Assembly (NCBI RefSeq): GCF_018139145.2
Contig: NC_059487.1
Coordinates: forward strand, 6,965,792 to 7,029,791
DNA length: 64,000 nucleotides
Direction of reading: 5' to 3'
Source: Gymnogyps californianus
Taxonomy: Eukaryota; Chordata; Aves; Accipitriformes; Cathartidae
Of this stretch, positions 48,451 to 62,235 are shown piece by piece. The notes under the pieces were generated by a model. That model was not told the origin of the DNA. It did no database searches and worked only from the letters and a program-made list of their open reading frames with translations. The position numbers were made by a program, and so were the translations under genes. How positions within the stretch are numbered: position 1 is the first letter of the stretch; each line of letters starts with the position of its first letter.

Positions 48451-50275
48451 GAAAGTATATCAGAGTACAGTTGGATTTCATAATCCAGGAGCAAATCAGC
48501 TGTACATTCAGGCAATGCACTTGGAAAGCAGCTTCAGGGTTAAGTGCTAATGAACAAGCACCTGCATTCATAGTACTCTTCATAGCAATTGCATTAGTGC
48601 TGTACAAGCTTTGCCTACAGCATTTATGAAGAGTGTGTTAAGCAGGATCAAAAGGAGGGAAGCAGCTCTTCTTACATTATTAGGCTTAACTAGTTTGACT
48701 CAACGTGTTTGAAGATGATCCAGCCAGAAATTCACTGTTGATCACGGAATGGTCTAAACTTTGTGAATCTGGTATTTCCGTAAACCTTAGCACTAATAGA
48801 GCAGTTTTATTTGGAAGTCCCATAGGCTTATCGCCATCATTCCTGGTTTATCGATAAGGAGAGCAAGGCAGGAGGGTTGAAGGGTGGCTTTCCCTGGTGA
48901 CAGCATATGGGCCTCTTGACTTTGGTATTAAATATGCTGTCCCAATTTTGCAGAAGTAGGACAAGAGAGCCCTTCCGACCCGCACAGTGTTGAGTCTCGG
49001 GGTGATTCCATTGCCCTGGCAGGCAAACTGCCCTCGGACCAGGTAGCAGGGCTTGCGTCCCACTGCTGCCACAGACATGCTCAATCAGCAATTACTTGGG
49101 AACCACAAGTTCTAATTTAGTGATGCTTTAATTAAAACCACAGCAAGGAAAATCCAAAATGAAAAGGAAAAACCCATCCCCCCTGCCCTGAAAACCCCAA
49201 AAATCTGTCAGGCGAAGAGAAGCAATTAGGGAAGCCAACTTTGGGGGGGCGGGTGTTAGAGTTTTTGTTCTGCCTCGTGTGTAGTAATGGACTATCACAA
49301 AGATTTTTTTTTTAAATTTTATTTTTTTTTAAATATGAGGAGCTGAGGGATGGTAGGGATGGTTGGAATGCTGCTTAAATTCCAGACTATGAGACCAAGC
49401 CGAAGCAGTACAGGGTTTTCAGAGACATTGTTAAATTATATTATACTTGCAGTTTCTTAAGAAAGTGTCTTCAGTTTTAGAGAGACCACAAACTTTGCGT
49501 TTCCTTCTGGTATGTAGGGCATCACTTGCATTTAGGACAATGAGGCCAGCATTTGTGTTTTCCCTCATCAAGATACTTCATAATTAGATGAAACAGTGTA
49601 CTAAAGATATAAAACATGAGGCATTCGTTGCTTCTGAATCCTTGAGAATGATCTTCCTTGGTTTATTCCTGCAGACCGATGAGATAATCTTCCCTTCCCT
49701 CACTGGGGGTGGGAGGGTGGGAGAAGAGAGTCCTAATCAAAGAAAGATGCTTTCAACCTTCTACATGTACAGCAGACCTTCCTCTTTGCTGTCTTCTCTG
49801 GTCAGAGAGAGTCTGATGTTGGGGATTTAACTAAGGAGAGGGTACGTCATTCTCACTCCAGCCTCACCTGTACTGTTATGCTAGGCTTTTCCCTCACATC
49901 CAAGGTCCTTTTACTAACTTACATTTCAGAGTTCTTTTCCCATAGCTCTTTTTGGATTATTATTCCCTGAATGCTACTCGTTTACAGGCTGAGAATGGAG
50001 GTGCTGACACAGGCCTGTTATAAAGGGGCAGCCTTACCTTTCTCACTGGGTTGTTGGAGCCATTGCAGGACTCTGACAGGTTTAAGAAGTAAATCAAAAG
50101 GGTGAAGAAATTCTCATAGTCTGGGAATGGAGAGCTTTTGGACCAAAAATGAGTGAGAGAACATGCCCTGAAGGACAGCTCGTGTCTCACCTCCTTCTTG
50201 GCTGTCTCATGTTCAGGATGGTCATTATTCATCAGCATGGATATTGATACTGCAATGGTGTAACAGATTTCACCT

Positions 50276-50462
50276 AAAGATTTCAGAGCACTTTCCAGCC
50301 CCTCAAAAGAGCTTAATTGGCAGTTTATACTGTATTTCCCAGTTTTACAGAGGCCTTAATGTAGTCCTGAGAAACTTGCCCAATCTGTTAGTGACAGAGC
50401 TTGGGAGCAAAACTAGAATTGCAATTCTTGGTTGTCTCCTTCAACAACTACACATGGTTCTC
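50276..50462 (+). repeat. Ancient MIR/L3-like fragment
   Basis: The landmarks appear in family order: 'aagatttcagagcactttcca', 'tcccagttttacagagg', 'gaaacttgcccaatctgttagtgacagagcttgggagcaaaactagaa'. These correspond to the 'tctcaaagc-ctttaca', 'ccattttacagatgg' and 'gacttgcccaaggtcac...gtggcagagctggga' portions of MIR/CR1-L3 tails. It is diverged and lacks a clear 5' end. Confidence 0.6.
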
Positions 50463-52055
50463 CCTAGCTGGTGTCAGCCTCGGACTTGTGACAATGTGCA
50501 GCTTTATACTGCACCGCGTTGCTGTTTGTAGGGGCAGCTGTCAGCCCTACAGCATCTAAGGCCCCAATGCACATGCACAGCTGAGGCTGCTTACGATGTC
50601 CTTCAGGCAGGGGTTGGTCAGGGCCTTCTAAGAGAGTCTGGGTTATTCAATCCATCTTGTTTTCCCTGGATCATTCACATGATGTAGCTGCAAAGGTAGA
50701 TATGACTGGTGAAGATATCCAGGCCAGTACAAACTGTGCGTCAGTGCATGCTTGGCTCATACCAGGGTTAGCACAGGTCCATGTCTGCTATCTGTCCATA
50801 AATGATGCTTTTGCAGGACAATGTTTAGCAGTATCTTGCCTGTGGACAATGTGGATGCTAATGTGCTCAAGACACCCAAGCACGTTTTTCTAAAATCTCC
50901 CGCTATTTACGCAGCGGTGGTAGCGGTGCTGGGTCTGACGTGGTCCAGTCAAAGGGGATAAAAAAAAGTGCTTTCCATATTGGAAGAACTCAGTAGCTGC
51001 TTTGTGTTACGCCACCCTTTCCAGCACACAATTACCTGTGGGTTTTATTAAGACCGTTACCTCTCAAACATTGTGGGCAAGTATTTTCTAGTACATTCAT
51101 TTTTCTGTGGAAACTTCATTAATGATGCATCGCTACCCTTTGAATCAGGAGTTCTTCTTTAGAATCTGGCTGGTATAAATGTTTATGGGTAACCACGCAC
51201 ATTTAAATCCACAACAATGTGAAGCCATCCATCTGCGGAGAAAGACAGCTGCCGGCACTCCCTGCAGCCAGCACTCCTCTCCCCAAGGTAAAGCTGTCCG
51301 GCACTAAACTTCCTGGAAAATGTTTCCCTTTGGCACTCGTTCCAGCTAATGGCCAACTTTCACTGCGGTGAAACACTCTTCGTCTCTCTTGGTGTTAAGA
51401 AACTATCCAGCTCCTGTCTTCCTTCCCTTGACTGCTGAGTAGCAGAAGGAAAAATGAAGTTCCTACTAATGTTCAGCTCAAACTGAAACATGGTGAAGGG
51501 CTCCTGAGTGGGGCACATGGCTCGAAATGGGTTGTGTGTGTGATGAGAGAATTAATGTTGCCCCGTAACTCATGGATGTACCCAGCCAGCAGTTGTAGCT
51601 GCCGTAGTAGCTCTCTGCTGCTTCAGGCATGTCTGCGATGGCTTTTGTGTGCTGTTTGCATGGTGCTTTCCCTCCTGAGCCCTCTGCAACTTGTGATGAC
51701 TTTTGTCTTGTCCTGCTGCATTGGATATAGTTTTACAGAAGTTAGTACTTGCTGCATCAAATACATAGTTTTACACAAATTATTACCTAAAAATAGGTGT
51801 TCTCATGCCATGCTGCAACTTGGCCACTGGAGTCTGGGTGAGTGTACCTAAAGCTCCACAGGTGGGAAAAGAAAGGTCTGTTTTTCCACTTGTGATTTTT
51901 CACTACTTTTTGAACCAGATGTTCTTCTGTGATGTTTAGTGCTTTATTGTCTCCATTTCGCCTTGGTCTGGTAGAGCTGAAGTAGTTTCTGGCTGCTTAG
52001 TTTTGCTTGTGTAATTGCTTTACGTTACAGTGTGTTAATATGAATGTTTTACAAA

Positions 52056-52110
52056 ATAAGGCCCCAGCTCTGCAAACACACACAGCAGTGTTCACTCCTG
52101 AGAATGAATT
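52056..52110 (+). repeat. Possible ancient CR1/L3 tail fragment
   Basis: 'aaggccccagctctgcaaacacac' followed by a diverged 'ttcactcctgag' block resembles the 'aggccccgatcctgcaaaca...ctcacatgagtag' tail of old reptile/bird CR1/L3 elements. The match is short and weak. Confidence 0.3.
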
Positions 52111-52272
52111 TTCTGCTGATAAGACCACAGTTTCATGTGCAAACATAGATGCTACTCCTTCCTCACCGTGGCATGTGTAAAGCAGAAAACTGAGTGAGGG
52201 GGAAAAAAAAAAAAACCAAACCAAAAACCAAGCCAAAAATCAGGTTCAAACCCTACTGGCAAGAAGTGATTT

Positions 52273-52291
52273 AAAAAAAAAAAAAAAAAAA
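52273..52291 (+). repeat. A19 homopolymer
   Basis: Nineteen consecutive A lie beside a second A-rich run at about 52203-52215 (A13 then CCAAACC). These are simple sequence; no retroposon body is recognisable upstream. Confidence 0.8.
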
Positions 52292-53488
52292 TGGAGAGAC
52301 AAAACAGTGTAAAAGTACTAGCCTCAGTCCCATGGTGGCAAACGTGGAGGTGAGCCACTAGCGTGGACGTGGGGGAGCATGCTCAGAGGAGGATTGTGGG
52401 CAACGGAAAGAATCTTTCATGTCTTTGTGTATGAGGAGGCAGCTTCATGGCTGGAAAAGTTTGACATTTTAAGAAACAGGTATGATAATTATCCATTATG
52501 ATACCCATCATAACCCTGTTTGGGTTTCCCTTTTGTTTTGCTTCCCCCTGTGAATTAGCCAGGTGCCTGCTAAAGGCCCGGCAAAATACATGTTTATCCC
52601 AGTGAAAAGGTATGTTAGAACATAAAAGTTTTTCCTCATTCCATGTCAGAATTGTGCTGCTTTTAGTGCAGTTAAATCTATGGTTTTTCTGCAATTGCAT
52701 GTAGATAGCTCCTGCAGTAGCGGCAGGTAGAGTAACTGCTTTCATCTGTTCTTGCGTGGAGCATGGGGTGTGTGGCAGAGCGCACTACTGCCCGCGCCCA
52801 TCCTTTCTGTGGTCTCATCCTACACACCCCACGACTCTGCTGGTTCCAAGTACTGCAGAATTTGTGGAAGGAGTTATTTTATTTGTTTTCTTTAGGTTTT
52901 CTTCTCCGTGGAGGTTATTGTTGTTCAAGAATTGTAGACGTCTTAGTTTCTCTGAGCTCCTTTTCCAAAAATTTCAAAGCTAGATGAAATCATTGACTTG
53001 ACATAAAAGTAACAAGTAGGCTACAAGACAAAACACATTCTTGCACACTCCTGTAACAGAACCCAGATAATTTCAGCATGAATATCTAAGTTATCAGCTG
53101 TTATTTCCTCATTCCAAATCTCATTGTTTTTCTTAAATCATATTTTTGTGATTTACATTTAAGTGAGATTTTTAGCCCTTGTGATTCTGAAGAGAAGGGA
53201 TAAAAAGCATAGTTCTTCAGAGTGGAAAGAGGTGTCTAAGTAGTGACAAATAAGTCTCATGAGCCGGACCCTACAGTACCTGGTTTGTGAAGCCCTGTCT
53301 TTGGAGGCAGTTGTTTTGCGTTATGGGCCATAATTCTGCAGCTGGAGCTGCCAGAGTGGTTTTCTGCAGTTGCATGCAGCCCTGGCACACTTGGGGGATC
53401 TGAATAGGAAGAGGTGTAATGGAATTAAAAAGCTTGTGAATGTCAAAGAGAAATGTGGAAACTGGAAGAGATTATTTATGCATGTTTG

Positions 53489-53518
53489 TGTGTATACATA
53501 TATATGTATGTATACACA
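53489..53518. repeat. AT/GT-rich perfect inverted repeat
   Basis: The 12-bp left arm TGTGTATACATA at 53489-53500 is the exact reverse complement of the right arm at 53507-53518, with a 6-nt spacer. It is probably a microsatellite-derived palindrome able to extrude as a cruciform. Confidence 0.5.
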
Positions 53519-54412
53519 TACAATTTTATTTTTCAAATGAGTGTGGGCTGTAAGCTTGTAGTGTTTCTTTACCAACTTAGTCTCTTCTGTGTGGTACTTG
53601 ATTGTCCACAGTAAGACAGCTGAGTAATTTTATTATTTGGAATAATAAGATCTTTTGCAAATGTTGCTCCATTTAGCAAACAGGTTTAATACACACAAAA
53701 AAGGCATTCTGAAAAATTCAACTTTCTCACTTTGACTTATTCTAAGTGAAATACTAGTGTTGAAATTAATTTTAAAAAACCCAGTGACTCAAAGCAATTA
53801 TATAATGTATTTCCTGATTAGGCTGCCAGATTGAAAGTCTGTGGCGTGAACCCCATCATTAGCTCACGTTGAATTTTCAAGGTACCTTTCAGACTGTGCC
53901 TTCATAACAAACAGTGAAGGTAGCTCGTCTTGTTTGTTTTTACGTGCACTGAATCCCCTTTACCTTGGACTGCTCAACCAGAAAATGCTGATGCTTCCCC
54001 TGGTCTATCTTCCTTCAATCTCTTCCCGAGTTAATTGCAGGAAGTGCAGGGGGGGGATCACAGCCCAGCCCGGCTCCCTCCTTTCTTCTCAGTATTGCTC
54101 TGTGTCTGCAGCATGGGGGTTGGGGAGGGAGCACTTGGAGAAGGGAGTAGTGAAGCCTTGCTAGGAGTAGGAAGAACATTTATTTATATGAAGACAGCCT
54201 GCTTTTTTAAAATCAACAGGTCTGAGACAAGAAAGAAACAGCATGTTTAAAAAAAAAAAAATAAAATCATTGAAGAGCAGTCTAGAATAGCAGGTGATGA
54301 AGCCTGGTGAAGCAAGCCAACACTTCTGGAAATTCAGGACTTCCAGGGAAACAAGGCATGCAATTATTTTTGCCAGTCCTAAGCACTCAATAATCTTAAG
54401 GCAGGCTTTCCT

Positions 54413-54413
<1 letters not shown>

Positions 54414-54444
<31 letters not shown>
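54414..54444 (+). repeat. A31 homopolymer
   Basis: Thirty-one uninterrupted A form the longest homopolymer in the window. It could be a retroposon tail or slippage expansion. The upstream 100-200 bp show no recognisable SINE, LINE or processed gene. Length is likely polymorphic and error-prone. Confidence 0.85.
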
Positions 54445-54446
<2 letters not shown>

Positions 54447-57400
54447 GAAGTTGGCTCAAAAAATTCATGAGACAGGATTTTTCATCTGTTTTTTACTGTC
54501 TGGTCTATGGGTTAGAGCAAGACAGAAAACTACCAGTGAAAGTAAAATTTCTATCAAAAAGACTTTCTCATTTAAAAAAAAAAAAAAACCAAACCAAAAA
54601 AACCATGTGGGGAAGGATTTTAAAGCTGTTGGAATACTTTGAGTATTTTTAAACAATAGTGGTTTCAGAAGTGTGACAGAAATGGTCTATTTTGTTATTT
54701 TCTCAGTTATTTTTCTTAAAATTGTTTAGAATTAACACATTTAAAAAAAAAGGAATTTGAAAATCTTAGTGTAAACCCAAACCAATGTTTTTCTTATGTG
54801 AAGTGAATCATTTTAGATGTACACAGAATTAATATGGAAAAGGAAGGGCTGTTTTTCTTTGTGAAAAGTTTTCCATTTGACTGCTGAATTAACAAACCTG
54901 TTTGTGATCCAGGTCTTACTTGGGTGCTTGTGCTCTTCAAGTTTTGAGATTGTTGTTTTTGTGGTGGTGTTTTTGTTTTTTAACTGAAGCACTACGTGTG
55001 TATCTATTTTATTTCGTTAGAGTTGTCGGTTTTTTTAACATAACCTTATGGCCAGCTATTCAAGTGCTGGACTAAACAAAAGATGAACGTTTTGGAAGAC
55101 CAACAGTAAGATTTAAAAACTGGGTGACAGTATGTACACAAGGGGAGTGATGAGGGGATGCGAAGAAGCGCAGCTTGAGACCGCTGTCCTCTGGCCAGGG
55201 AGGGCTTGGGTGTCCCTGCATGCTCTGTGTGCAGCCTCTGCCCAGCTTTCTCTGAGCCACACAAAGGCGCTGCTCAGATGGCACTTTCTCCCCAGCTCTT
55301 TCAGAAAGCCAGTGGCATCCTGCTTCAGTTGAAATGAAGATTTTTCTTGCTGTGGGCTCAAGTTTAGCCAATACACACCCCCAGCTCCTTCTTTGTCTCA
55401 CCTGTTTATTTTTTCCTCATCTCTCATACTTGACTCAATCTGGTCAGCAGTTGCAAGAAGGCTTAGCAGTGTGCCTGTCATCTTGAGCAGCCTCACTACA
55501 CCTCAATTTAATTTCTGTTTTCAGTCTGATGTGCTTTGTCCCTTGCCTGTGTAACTTTTCTCTTGTTCCTCTTGGTTTAATCCTTAGCCTGAGATGATAT
55601 GTGCTGGACAATAATGCAACTATGTACCCCCACCCCCAGGTTCTGTGCTACAAGCCGTACTACTATGAGTCCCCTTATGTTTGTGTCTGGAATGGGCTAG
55701 GCAATGATAAATCCAGACAAGTACTGCTGCTTTTATTGTCCGATTACATCAGCGAAAGGCAGCTCTCAGGAATATAAACAGCCTGAGGCACGCTGCCCTG
55801 CAGGTCACCTTGAAAGGATATCTTGTCATCATGGCTGTACTGTCAGTCTTGTACATGAGCATTTATGCCAGCTCAGGTTTAACTTTGCCTGTTCAGGCCT
55901 TTCCTGCACACGTCTATCAGATGTACTTGTGGATGAGCTAAGATTCATTGTAAAAGAGAAGATAGTGTCGTGGTTTTCACCTGCTGAAGTATTTTTGAGT
56001 TCTTGAAATGGAAGGAACAAAGGATCTATTATAGATAGAGAGAAAACGTCCTAACAGTGTGAGGAGGAATGTACTGACAGAGGAAATGAAATTACTTTCC
56101 TCTGCTTTTGATATGTGTGGATAGAAGTAGCCAAAATCTTTAGTACGGGAGATTCCCTATTATTATACCACCTGGAAGGTGGCTGCAAGATAATAGCATT
56201 TTCCCTGCTTATGAATGATTCCTTTTTTTGTGGAGAAGCGGAGTAAAATGGGGAGCGTAATTTTGCAACCAGTTAGTCCTGGCAAAGCTGGCTAAGCTGC
56301 CATGCTTCCCAAGGAGTTAAAACAGTAGAAGTCTTAATTCCCAATGAAAATTAATGAGACATAGCAGGTGCTTTTGAAAATTTTACCCATGTGGAAAAAA
56401 ATTACAACAAATCTTGTATTTCCTAGGAATGGAGGAAAGGCAAACTTTTTAGGATTGGAGGTTGGTTTGTTTGTTTGTTTTCTTTGAATCAGAGATTGAG
56501 AAAGCCATCTTTACACTTTTTTTGCGGTTACCTTTTAGTAATTCACTTCTAAAACAAAGCGGGGAATCAGACTGTCGTCTTTTTTATGATGAGTAGCATT
56601 GGAGTCAAAGTTGCAGATTTCTCCTTAGTAATCTGCACCATTTTTTGAGGAGAATAAAGGTGAAAGCAGTTGATCAAGTAATTAAAACCAGATAAAGTCA
56701 TGGAAGCAAGACAAAAGTGTTACTCTTGCAATTAGGCTGCAATCTCTGTCTCTACTCCTCCCCTTCCCAGCAAAGCTAAAAGCAGAGGACTGGGCTTGTA
56801 CCACTCCTGCCTAGGGCTCTGTGTTGGCATATGCATATGTTTAGGAAGATCTAGTGGTTTAAGCTTGTATTTGGCTTCTAGCCAGATACGAGTAAAAGTT
56901 CTTGAGATCATCGCATGGGTTTGTTGCACGGAGAGTCACTTCTAGATTTGCCTCTCCCCTCATGGAAAACTTTCTTTGCAGTTTCTTACTCCCTTAAAGT
57001 ATCTTGTCTTTCCCATTGTAGGATTTGGCAGGTTTTTCCCAAGGGCAGGAGTCCTGTCTTTCGTTTCTCACCTACTTCATTCTGCGGGACTCCTAACTCA
57101 TTAGTTCCTCCACTGATGGCAGGTGCAGAGCTCATTCTCTTTATTTTTTCCACAACCATGCCAGCTTTTTTTCCCCCATACTGTCTTTTACTCCTGGTAT
57201 GTCCTTTCTAACTGTACCGTCAACCTCCTGTTGCTCAAATACCCTCCTACAGACTGCTGTCATTATGGGGCAAATGCTCTGCTCTTCCTTGCACACATTC
57301 CCTCTGAAATCTCTTCTTCACTTGGCCATTGAGTTTACCCTGGTACTACTTACTACCCAGGTGTCTTATGTACTGAAAACGCTCTGGAAGTGCTCTTTTG

Positions 57401-58309
57401 AACATTTGTTCCACTTCATGTACTTGTACATATTGAAGCCAGAATACTATCTTCCCACCCCAGAAATGGAGTAGAGACGAGTGAAATATGCAGACTCCCA
57501 GGAACAAGTCCGCTGCCTCCGCAGTGAGGATGGAAATGCCCGTGGTCCTGAGGTGACGCCTTTAGTGTGTTGTGGGGAGGATGTTAAAAACAAGTTAGAG
57601 GAGACTGAGAGGTGCTTTAAATTATGCCTGAGCAGTAGAGGTCCAAGCTTTGGAAGGAGTCTCCTTCATCTCTTGCTGCTGCCTTCTGGCCTTTCAGCTG
57701 TGCTGAGCAGAGCTGTGGTGTGGTTGCATCTGCCCACAATGCCATGGTGGTTTCCAGTTTCATCCTTTCAAAATATTATCCATCAAGTTCTTATCACCAT
57801 CAGTACCCAGAGCACTTGCTGACTCAGTCTGCACACTGGGTCCCGCTTCGGCATTGCACTTACGCCCATCTTTGAGTACCTTGCTGGAGAGAGATGGGGT
57901 CGCTCAATGGTTTGATCTTCAAGCGCACGTTTGAGTGTTTTGAGTTGGGGTCTGGAATCACTGCCTTCAAAACATCATTGTAAAAGAAAACATGATTTGT
58001 AGGTTACCCCAACACCTCGATCAAAAATTTGAAACCTTAAAATGTTTAATTTGGCATTCCTAGCTTCAGAATGACTGAGAGAGACTTTTATTTTTCTTTT
58101 TTCCTTCCTAAACATTAGTAAAGAGAAAAGTTTCTGTTCTTGGCAGAGATTTTGTGAGCCAACTTTCAGGGCAAAATATTGTTTTTTGAGTAGGGGATTC
58201 TAATGGAAAAGCTGAGCACCAAATTCACACAAGGTTCTTCTTAATTATACAAGCCAAAAGCTCTTCCAGATGTCTGTCAGCCCAACATGCTAGATACTGC
58301 CATCACTGG

Positions 58310-58900
58310 TTTTAATAAAAGCTCATATTCAGCAAACTTTATTACTGATTTACTGTACATTACTTAAGCCAGAAAATGTTTTTGCTCTAAAAAGCAAGCA
58401 AACAAAGACCTGATATTTTCATCAGTTGCACTCCAGCATGTCATTTACTGTGTTCCATACCATCCTGGTTCCATTATTTTACTGAAGATTTTCTGTAGTT
58501 TGCCATCGTTAAAACTGGAATTTCAGAAACTCTATGAAGAAGTACATAAGCAAGAAATGCACATGAACAAATCGGTAAATGGTGTGTGCAAAACAGGCAA
58601 AGCCACTAACGACGCAAACACATATATGACATGCACAACCAGACAGGCATTTCTGTGAGCAGTTACCTGTTTGTACATGCAACTAATACATACTCTAAAG
58701 AAAAATGGAAGCTGAAAAAAACTCAGGAAAATGTTATAGAACAAATACAGGGAAGTGTGGTGTGACTTTGTGAATATAAAAGTGAACAGAACAAAACCGG
58801 TAGAAAAATCATCAGTCAGAGAGTAGCTAATGAAATCTCTGAACAATGATGTAATTAAAGTGCATTAATCATTATAAAAGATCATTTCCCTTTAAACATC
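58310..58900. promoter_or_regulatory. Candidate conserved non-coding element(s) near exon 2
   Basis: This unique AT-rich sequence has dense short motifs: TTTATTACTGATTTACTG, CATTATTTTACTG, AGCTAATGAAA, GTAATTAAAGTGCATTAATC. It lies 3-4 kb upstream of EYA2 exon 2. The repeated TAAT/ATTA cores suit homeodomain binding. No direct evidence of conservation is available. Confidence 0.2.
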
Positions 58901-59617
58901 TGCTCCCATTCATTTGGCAACAGTCTGGGCAGTGTCATGAATGATGGGGTTTTGGATTATGCTGAAGGGCATGTGTTATCTGAGAAACAATGTAGAACTT
59001 CCCCAGCTTGACAGGATCTGGGACAGCAGTGCTTTTCCTCAATTCAGGTATAGCATTAAGGAAATAAGGGGAAAAAAAATTGGACATTGGTTACAGTGGA
59101 AAGGAATACCTGGCATAAAACTGAACCCTGCCTTCTCAGCCATGCAAACAAAATTTAATTGGGTGCCAATGGATTTGAATAAAGTAATTCCTCTGGGAAA
59201 AGAGCCCCTGCCCAGCCTGCTGCTTTTAAGAGAGCCTTAGGAGCCATAGTTGCTTGTAGGAGAGACCTTGTTCCTCCCCACTGAGAAGTAAGCACCACAG
59301 AAATGTTCCTGACTCTTTTTCTCTGTGGCAGCCTGGCTGTGCCAGCAAAAGAGGGAGGTTAGCTGTTTCAGGAGAAAAATCTCTCTTTCCTCTGGCATAA
59401 GCAAAGCAAGCAGAAGGGCCATGACCATCCCTTACTGCCTTGACAGTATGTGGCTCTGAGGCATCTGCCTGCCTCTCCCATGCCTGAGACTGCCTGTGAA
59501 GCGGATGCACGTGTGCTTCGGTAAAGCCTCTGTCTGCAGGTACCAGTTTGGAGCATAGCTTCCTCCAGTGCTATTAGGACGGAGTAAAGTCTCTTATGGG
59601 CTGTGTTTTGTTTAGGG

Positions 59618-59700
59618 TTAGGTCAGGAGTCCTGGATTGCTGTTTTGGCTCTGCCATTAGACTGAGTCACTTAGGGAGTAATTTTTACAGCTAGGGACTA
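59618..59700 (-). repeat. Ancient MIR/L3-like fragment, reversed
   Basis: On the plus strand it reads 'taggtcaggagtcctggatt', 'ttggctctgccattagact', 'gagtcacttaggga'. This is the reverse complement of the family order 'aagtgactt...gtggcagagc-gga..cccaggagtcctga'. The match is clear in order although diverged in base sequence. Confidence 0.55.
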
Positions 59701-62235
59701 TTTTTGGTATCCTTGTACAAATCTGACTCCTCGTTGCATTTCCATGCAGTTGGTAGCATGGACACTGGTTGTGGGCACAATTGGTGGCCCCTGTGCGCCT
59801 GCATTTTTGCTTCTGTCTTGCTGTGCTTTAGCGTCTGTATCTAAGGCAGGGAGGGGGAGGCAGTTGTGCTTGTCTTACAGGGACACATCTGAAGGTGGAG
59901 CCTTTTGAGGCCCACTGGCAAGGAAGATCCTCCAGCTGCAAAGCAACACTGATTTTTGTGCTATTCTTGTTTTCTTAGCAAATCTGTAACACACAGCAGT
60001 GAGGGAGCATTGATCTCAGAAGTATTGGATTCAGAGTACTGTATTTCTACCCATGGGTTATTCACTGATGACTTAAGGTCTCCTTCGTGGCATGTAATCA
60101 GGAAGCCTTTACCAACCTCTGGACTTGAGGCTACATTGGTGGTGAAAATGCATATGACCACATGTATTTCCAAGGGAGGCAGACAAGAGGAGCCCAGATG
60201 CCATTTGGAGAAAGGAGGACTGGGGCTGTGGATATTGTACATGGTTATGCCTCTTCATACTCATTTTTGGCAATTCTGCAAATTCACAGAGCGTGGAAGC
60301 TTTTTCTGCACTGCCAGAGTGCCTTCCCAGCTGTTAGGTGGGGAAAGTGAAAATGAACTCAACTTTGGTCTTTGCTGTTAAGTTACAGGTAAAATACTTC
60401 ATCTGGTTTGTGCCTGTTCATAACAATGCTTACCCTCCCTCGCAGGGACTTGCAGGCTTTGTAAAAGTGGTTGGAGAGGTTCAGATAAAAAGTATGTGGT
60501 TTATTGTTCTCTGTTTCTCAAAGCTGGTAAAGTCATACAGTGGTATTTAAACAGAAAATCAAAACAAACCTCTTTGCTTCTCCCAGAAGTGCATAGATTA
60601 ATATTGCAGAAGCCCAGTGTCAAGATTTCAGGTTTATGTGCTGTTGTCTTTAACTTCGTGATGTTTTAGGTGTGCTATGGATTGCTACCGGCCTGTTGCT
60701 GCCATGCCATCTGCTACCTTTATAGTCCAGCTCAGATAGGTCCCAGCCTGAGAGCAGGGGTGTGCTAGCTGCCTTTGCAGGTAGTGTGTTCAGTGCTGAG
60801 TGGAAAGGGGAGCCTAGGCAGGCTGCAGCCAGGTGCCTTGGATCCACTTACCACCATATGCCCTCTCTCCCATCTGCTCTTGCCTGGGCCCTGCTCTGTC
60901 CAAGAGCAGAGTTACGCTTTTCTCTAATAGTCCTAATTACCCCCAGTAGCCTCCGGGGGACTGAAGTAAGGACGTACTCTATGTGGCTGCAGAAAGCAAA
61001 GAAGGGCATAGCATCTTTGAGTCCTCCTCTTTTCATCATTTGTTCTGGACTTGAACCAAAAGCTGCAAAATACATTGGTGTAGTCTTAGAAAATCCAAAT
61101 AGGTTATTGTGTGTATTTAAAAAAAATAAATACAATTAATTGACAAATTTACCTTCACATTTTCTTTGGCCAGTGGGTTCTTCACAGTTCCAGCTGCAGG
61201 CATTGGTGGCACAGGAGACAAGGGCAGAACATTATGGGGGTAAAGGTGTCCAGGAAATCTGCCTTGCATGAAGGCCATTGTGCAGCTATCTAATGTAACA
61301 CATGGTTTCTTTACTGTACTCACTTTGTTGTCTTTACCCAAACTTGAAAACATAGGTATGCAAATCTATGCACTTAATGCCATACTTTGTACCCATCCAA
61401 AACATCCAACACTTCCAAGGGAAGCAAGCAGCTCTATTTCAAGCAAATGTCTTTGGAGCTCACTTCTGAAAAGGTGTATAGCTGGAGTTAGACACATATA
61501 TTGAAAATAGTGGTATTTAGATGAATAGACCTATTCATGTTGTGCATAGGGTCTGAAATAACGATTTAGTCATTCTCTTTTCTGGACTGTTTGTGTAATA
61601 CAGAGTTTGTAAGCTTTCATTATAGTGTAGGTCATGTGCACACACAAACAATTATGTTTTTCTTTGGAGACTCAAGTCCTATGTATTGTTCATTTGAAAT
61701 TTTTGGTTAAATCAGATGAGGTTATTTATGTGAAAGGGACTGTCCTTGTATCACTGCCACCTGCTGGTCAGGACCTTGTAGTTAGGTGCCTGGATTAGGT
61801 GTCCCCTGGAAAACTGATCCTATCACCAGTACTAACCTTATTATCTCGTAAGACTAGATAATGCTGTTAACTGCCCTCAACTTCATTTTCAGCCCTTAAT
61901 AGTCTGTTCTGGAGCCTCACTGGACACTGACGTGTACATTCTTGCTCAGATGGCATATGAGAGATCAGGAAATTTAGTTTTCATATGGCAAAATGCAGGA
62001 AGAAAGGGAAAGTGTTAATCAGATGGGTGTAATCTCCAAGGGAGCAAGTACTGCATTTTAATTCAGCATTTCCCTTTGATGAAAACTTTAGTGAATGTTA
62101 TTATGTGGAATTTATATGAAGCCTGGGTTTAGGTAATCAGCTTTAATATTTATACTCTTAGGGAAAAAAAATTGAATCATTAGTAAGCATGCATAATTAA
62201 TGAATAAATTATATTTTTCCTTTGTTTTCCTTTAG

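Larger units (their letters stand above)
44210..62235 (+). other. EYA2: EYA2 intron 1, 3' portion
   Basis: This is AT-rich intronic DNA ending in a strong pyrimidine tract and AG at 62234-62235. It contains MIR/L3-like fragments, long poly-A tracts, a (GTTT)n run near 56463-56480 and several AT-rich stretches with clustered homeodomain-type cores (47.3-47.7, 48.1-48.5 and 58.3-58.9 kb). No additional exon can be supported. Confidence 0.6.
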
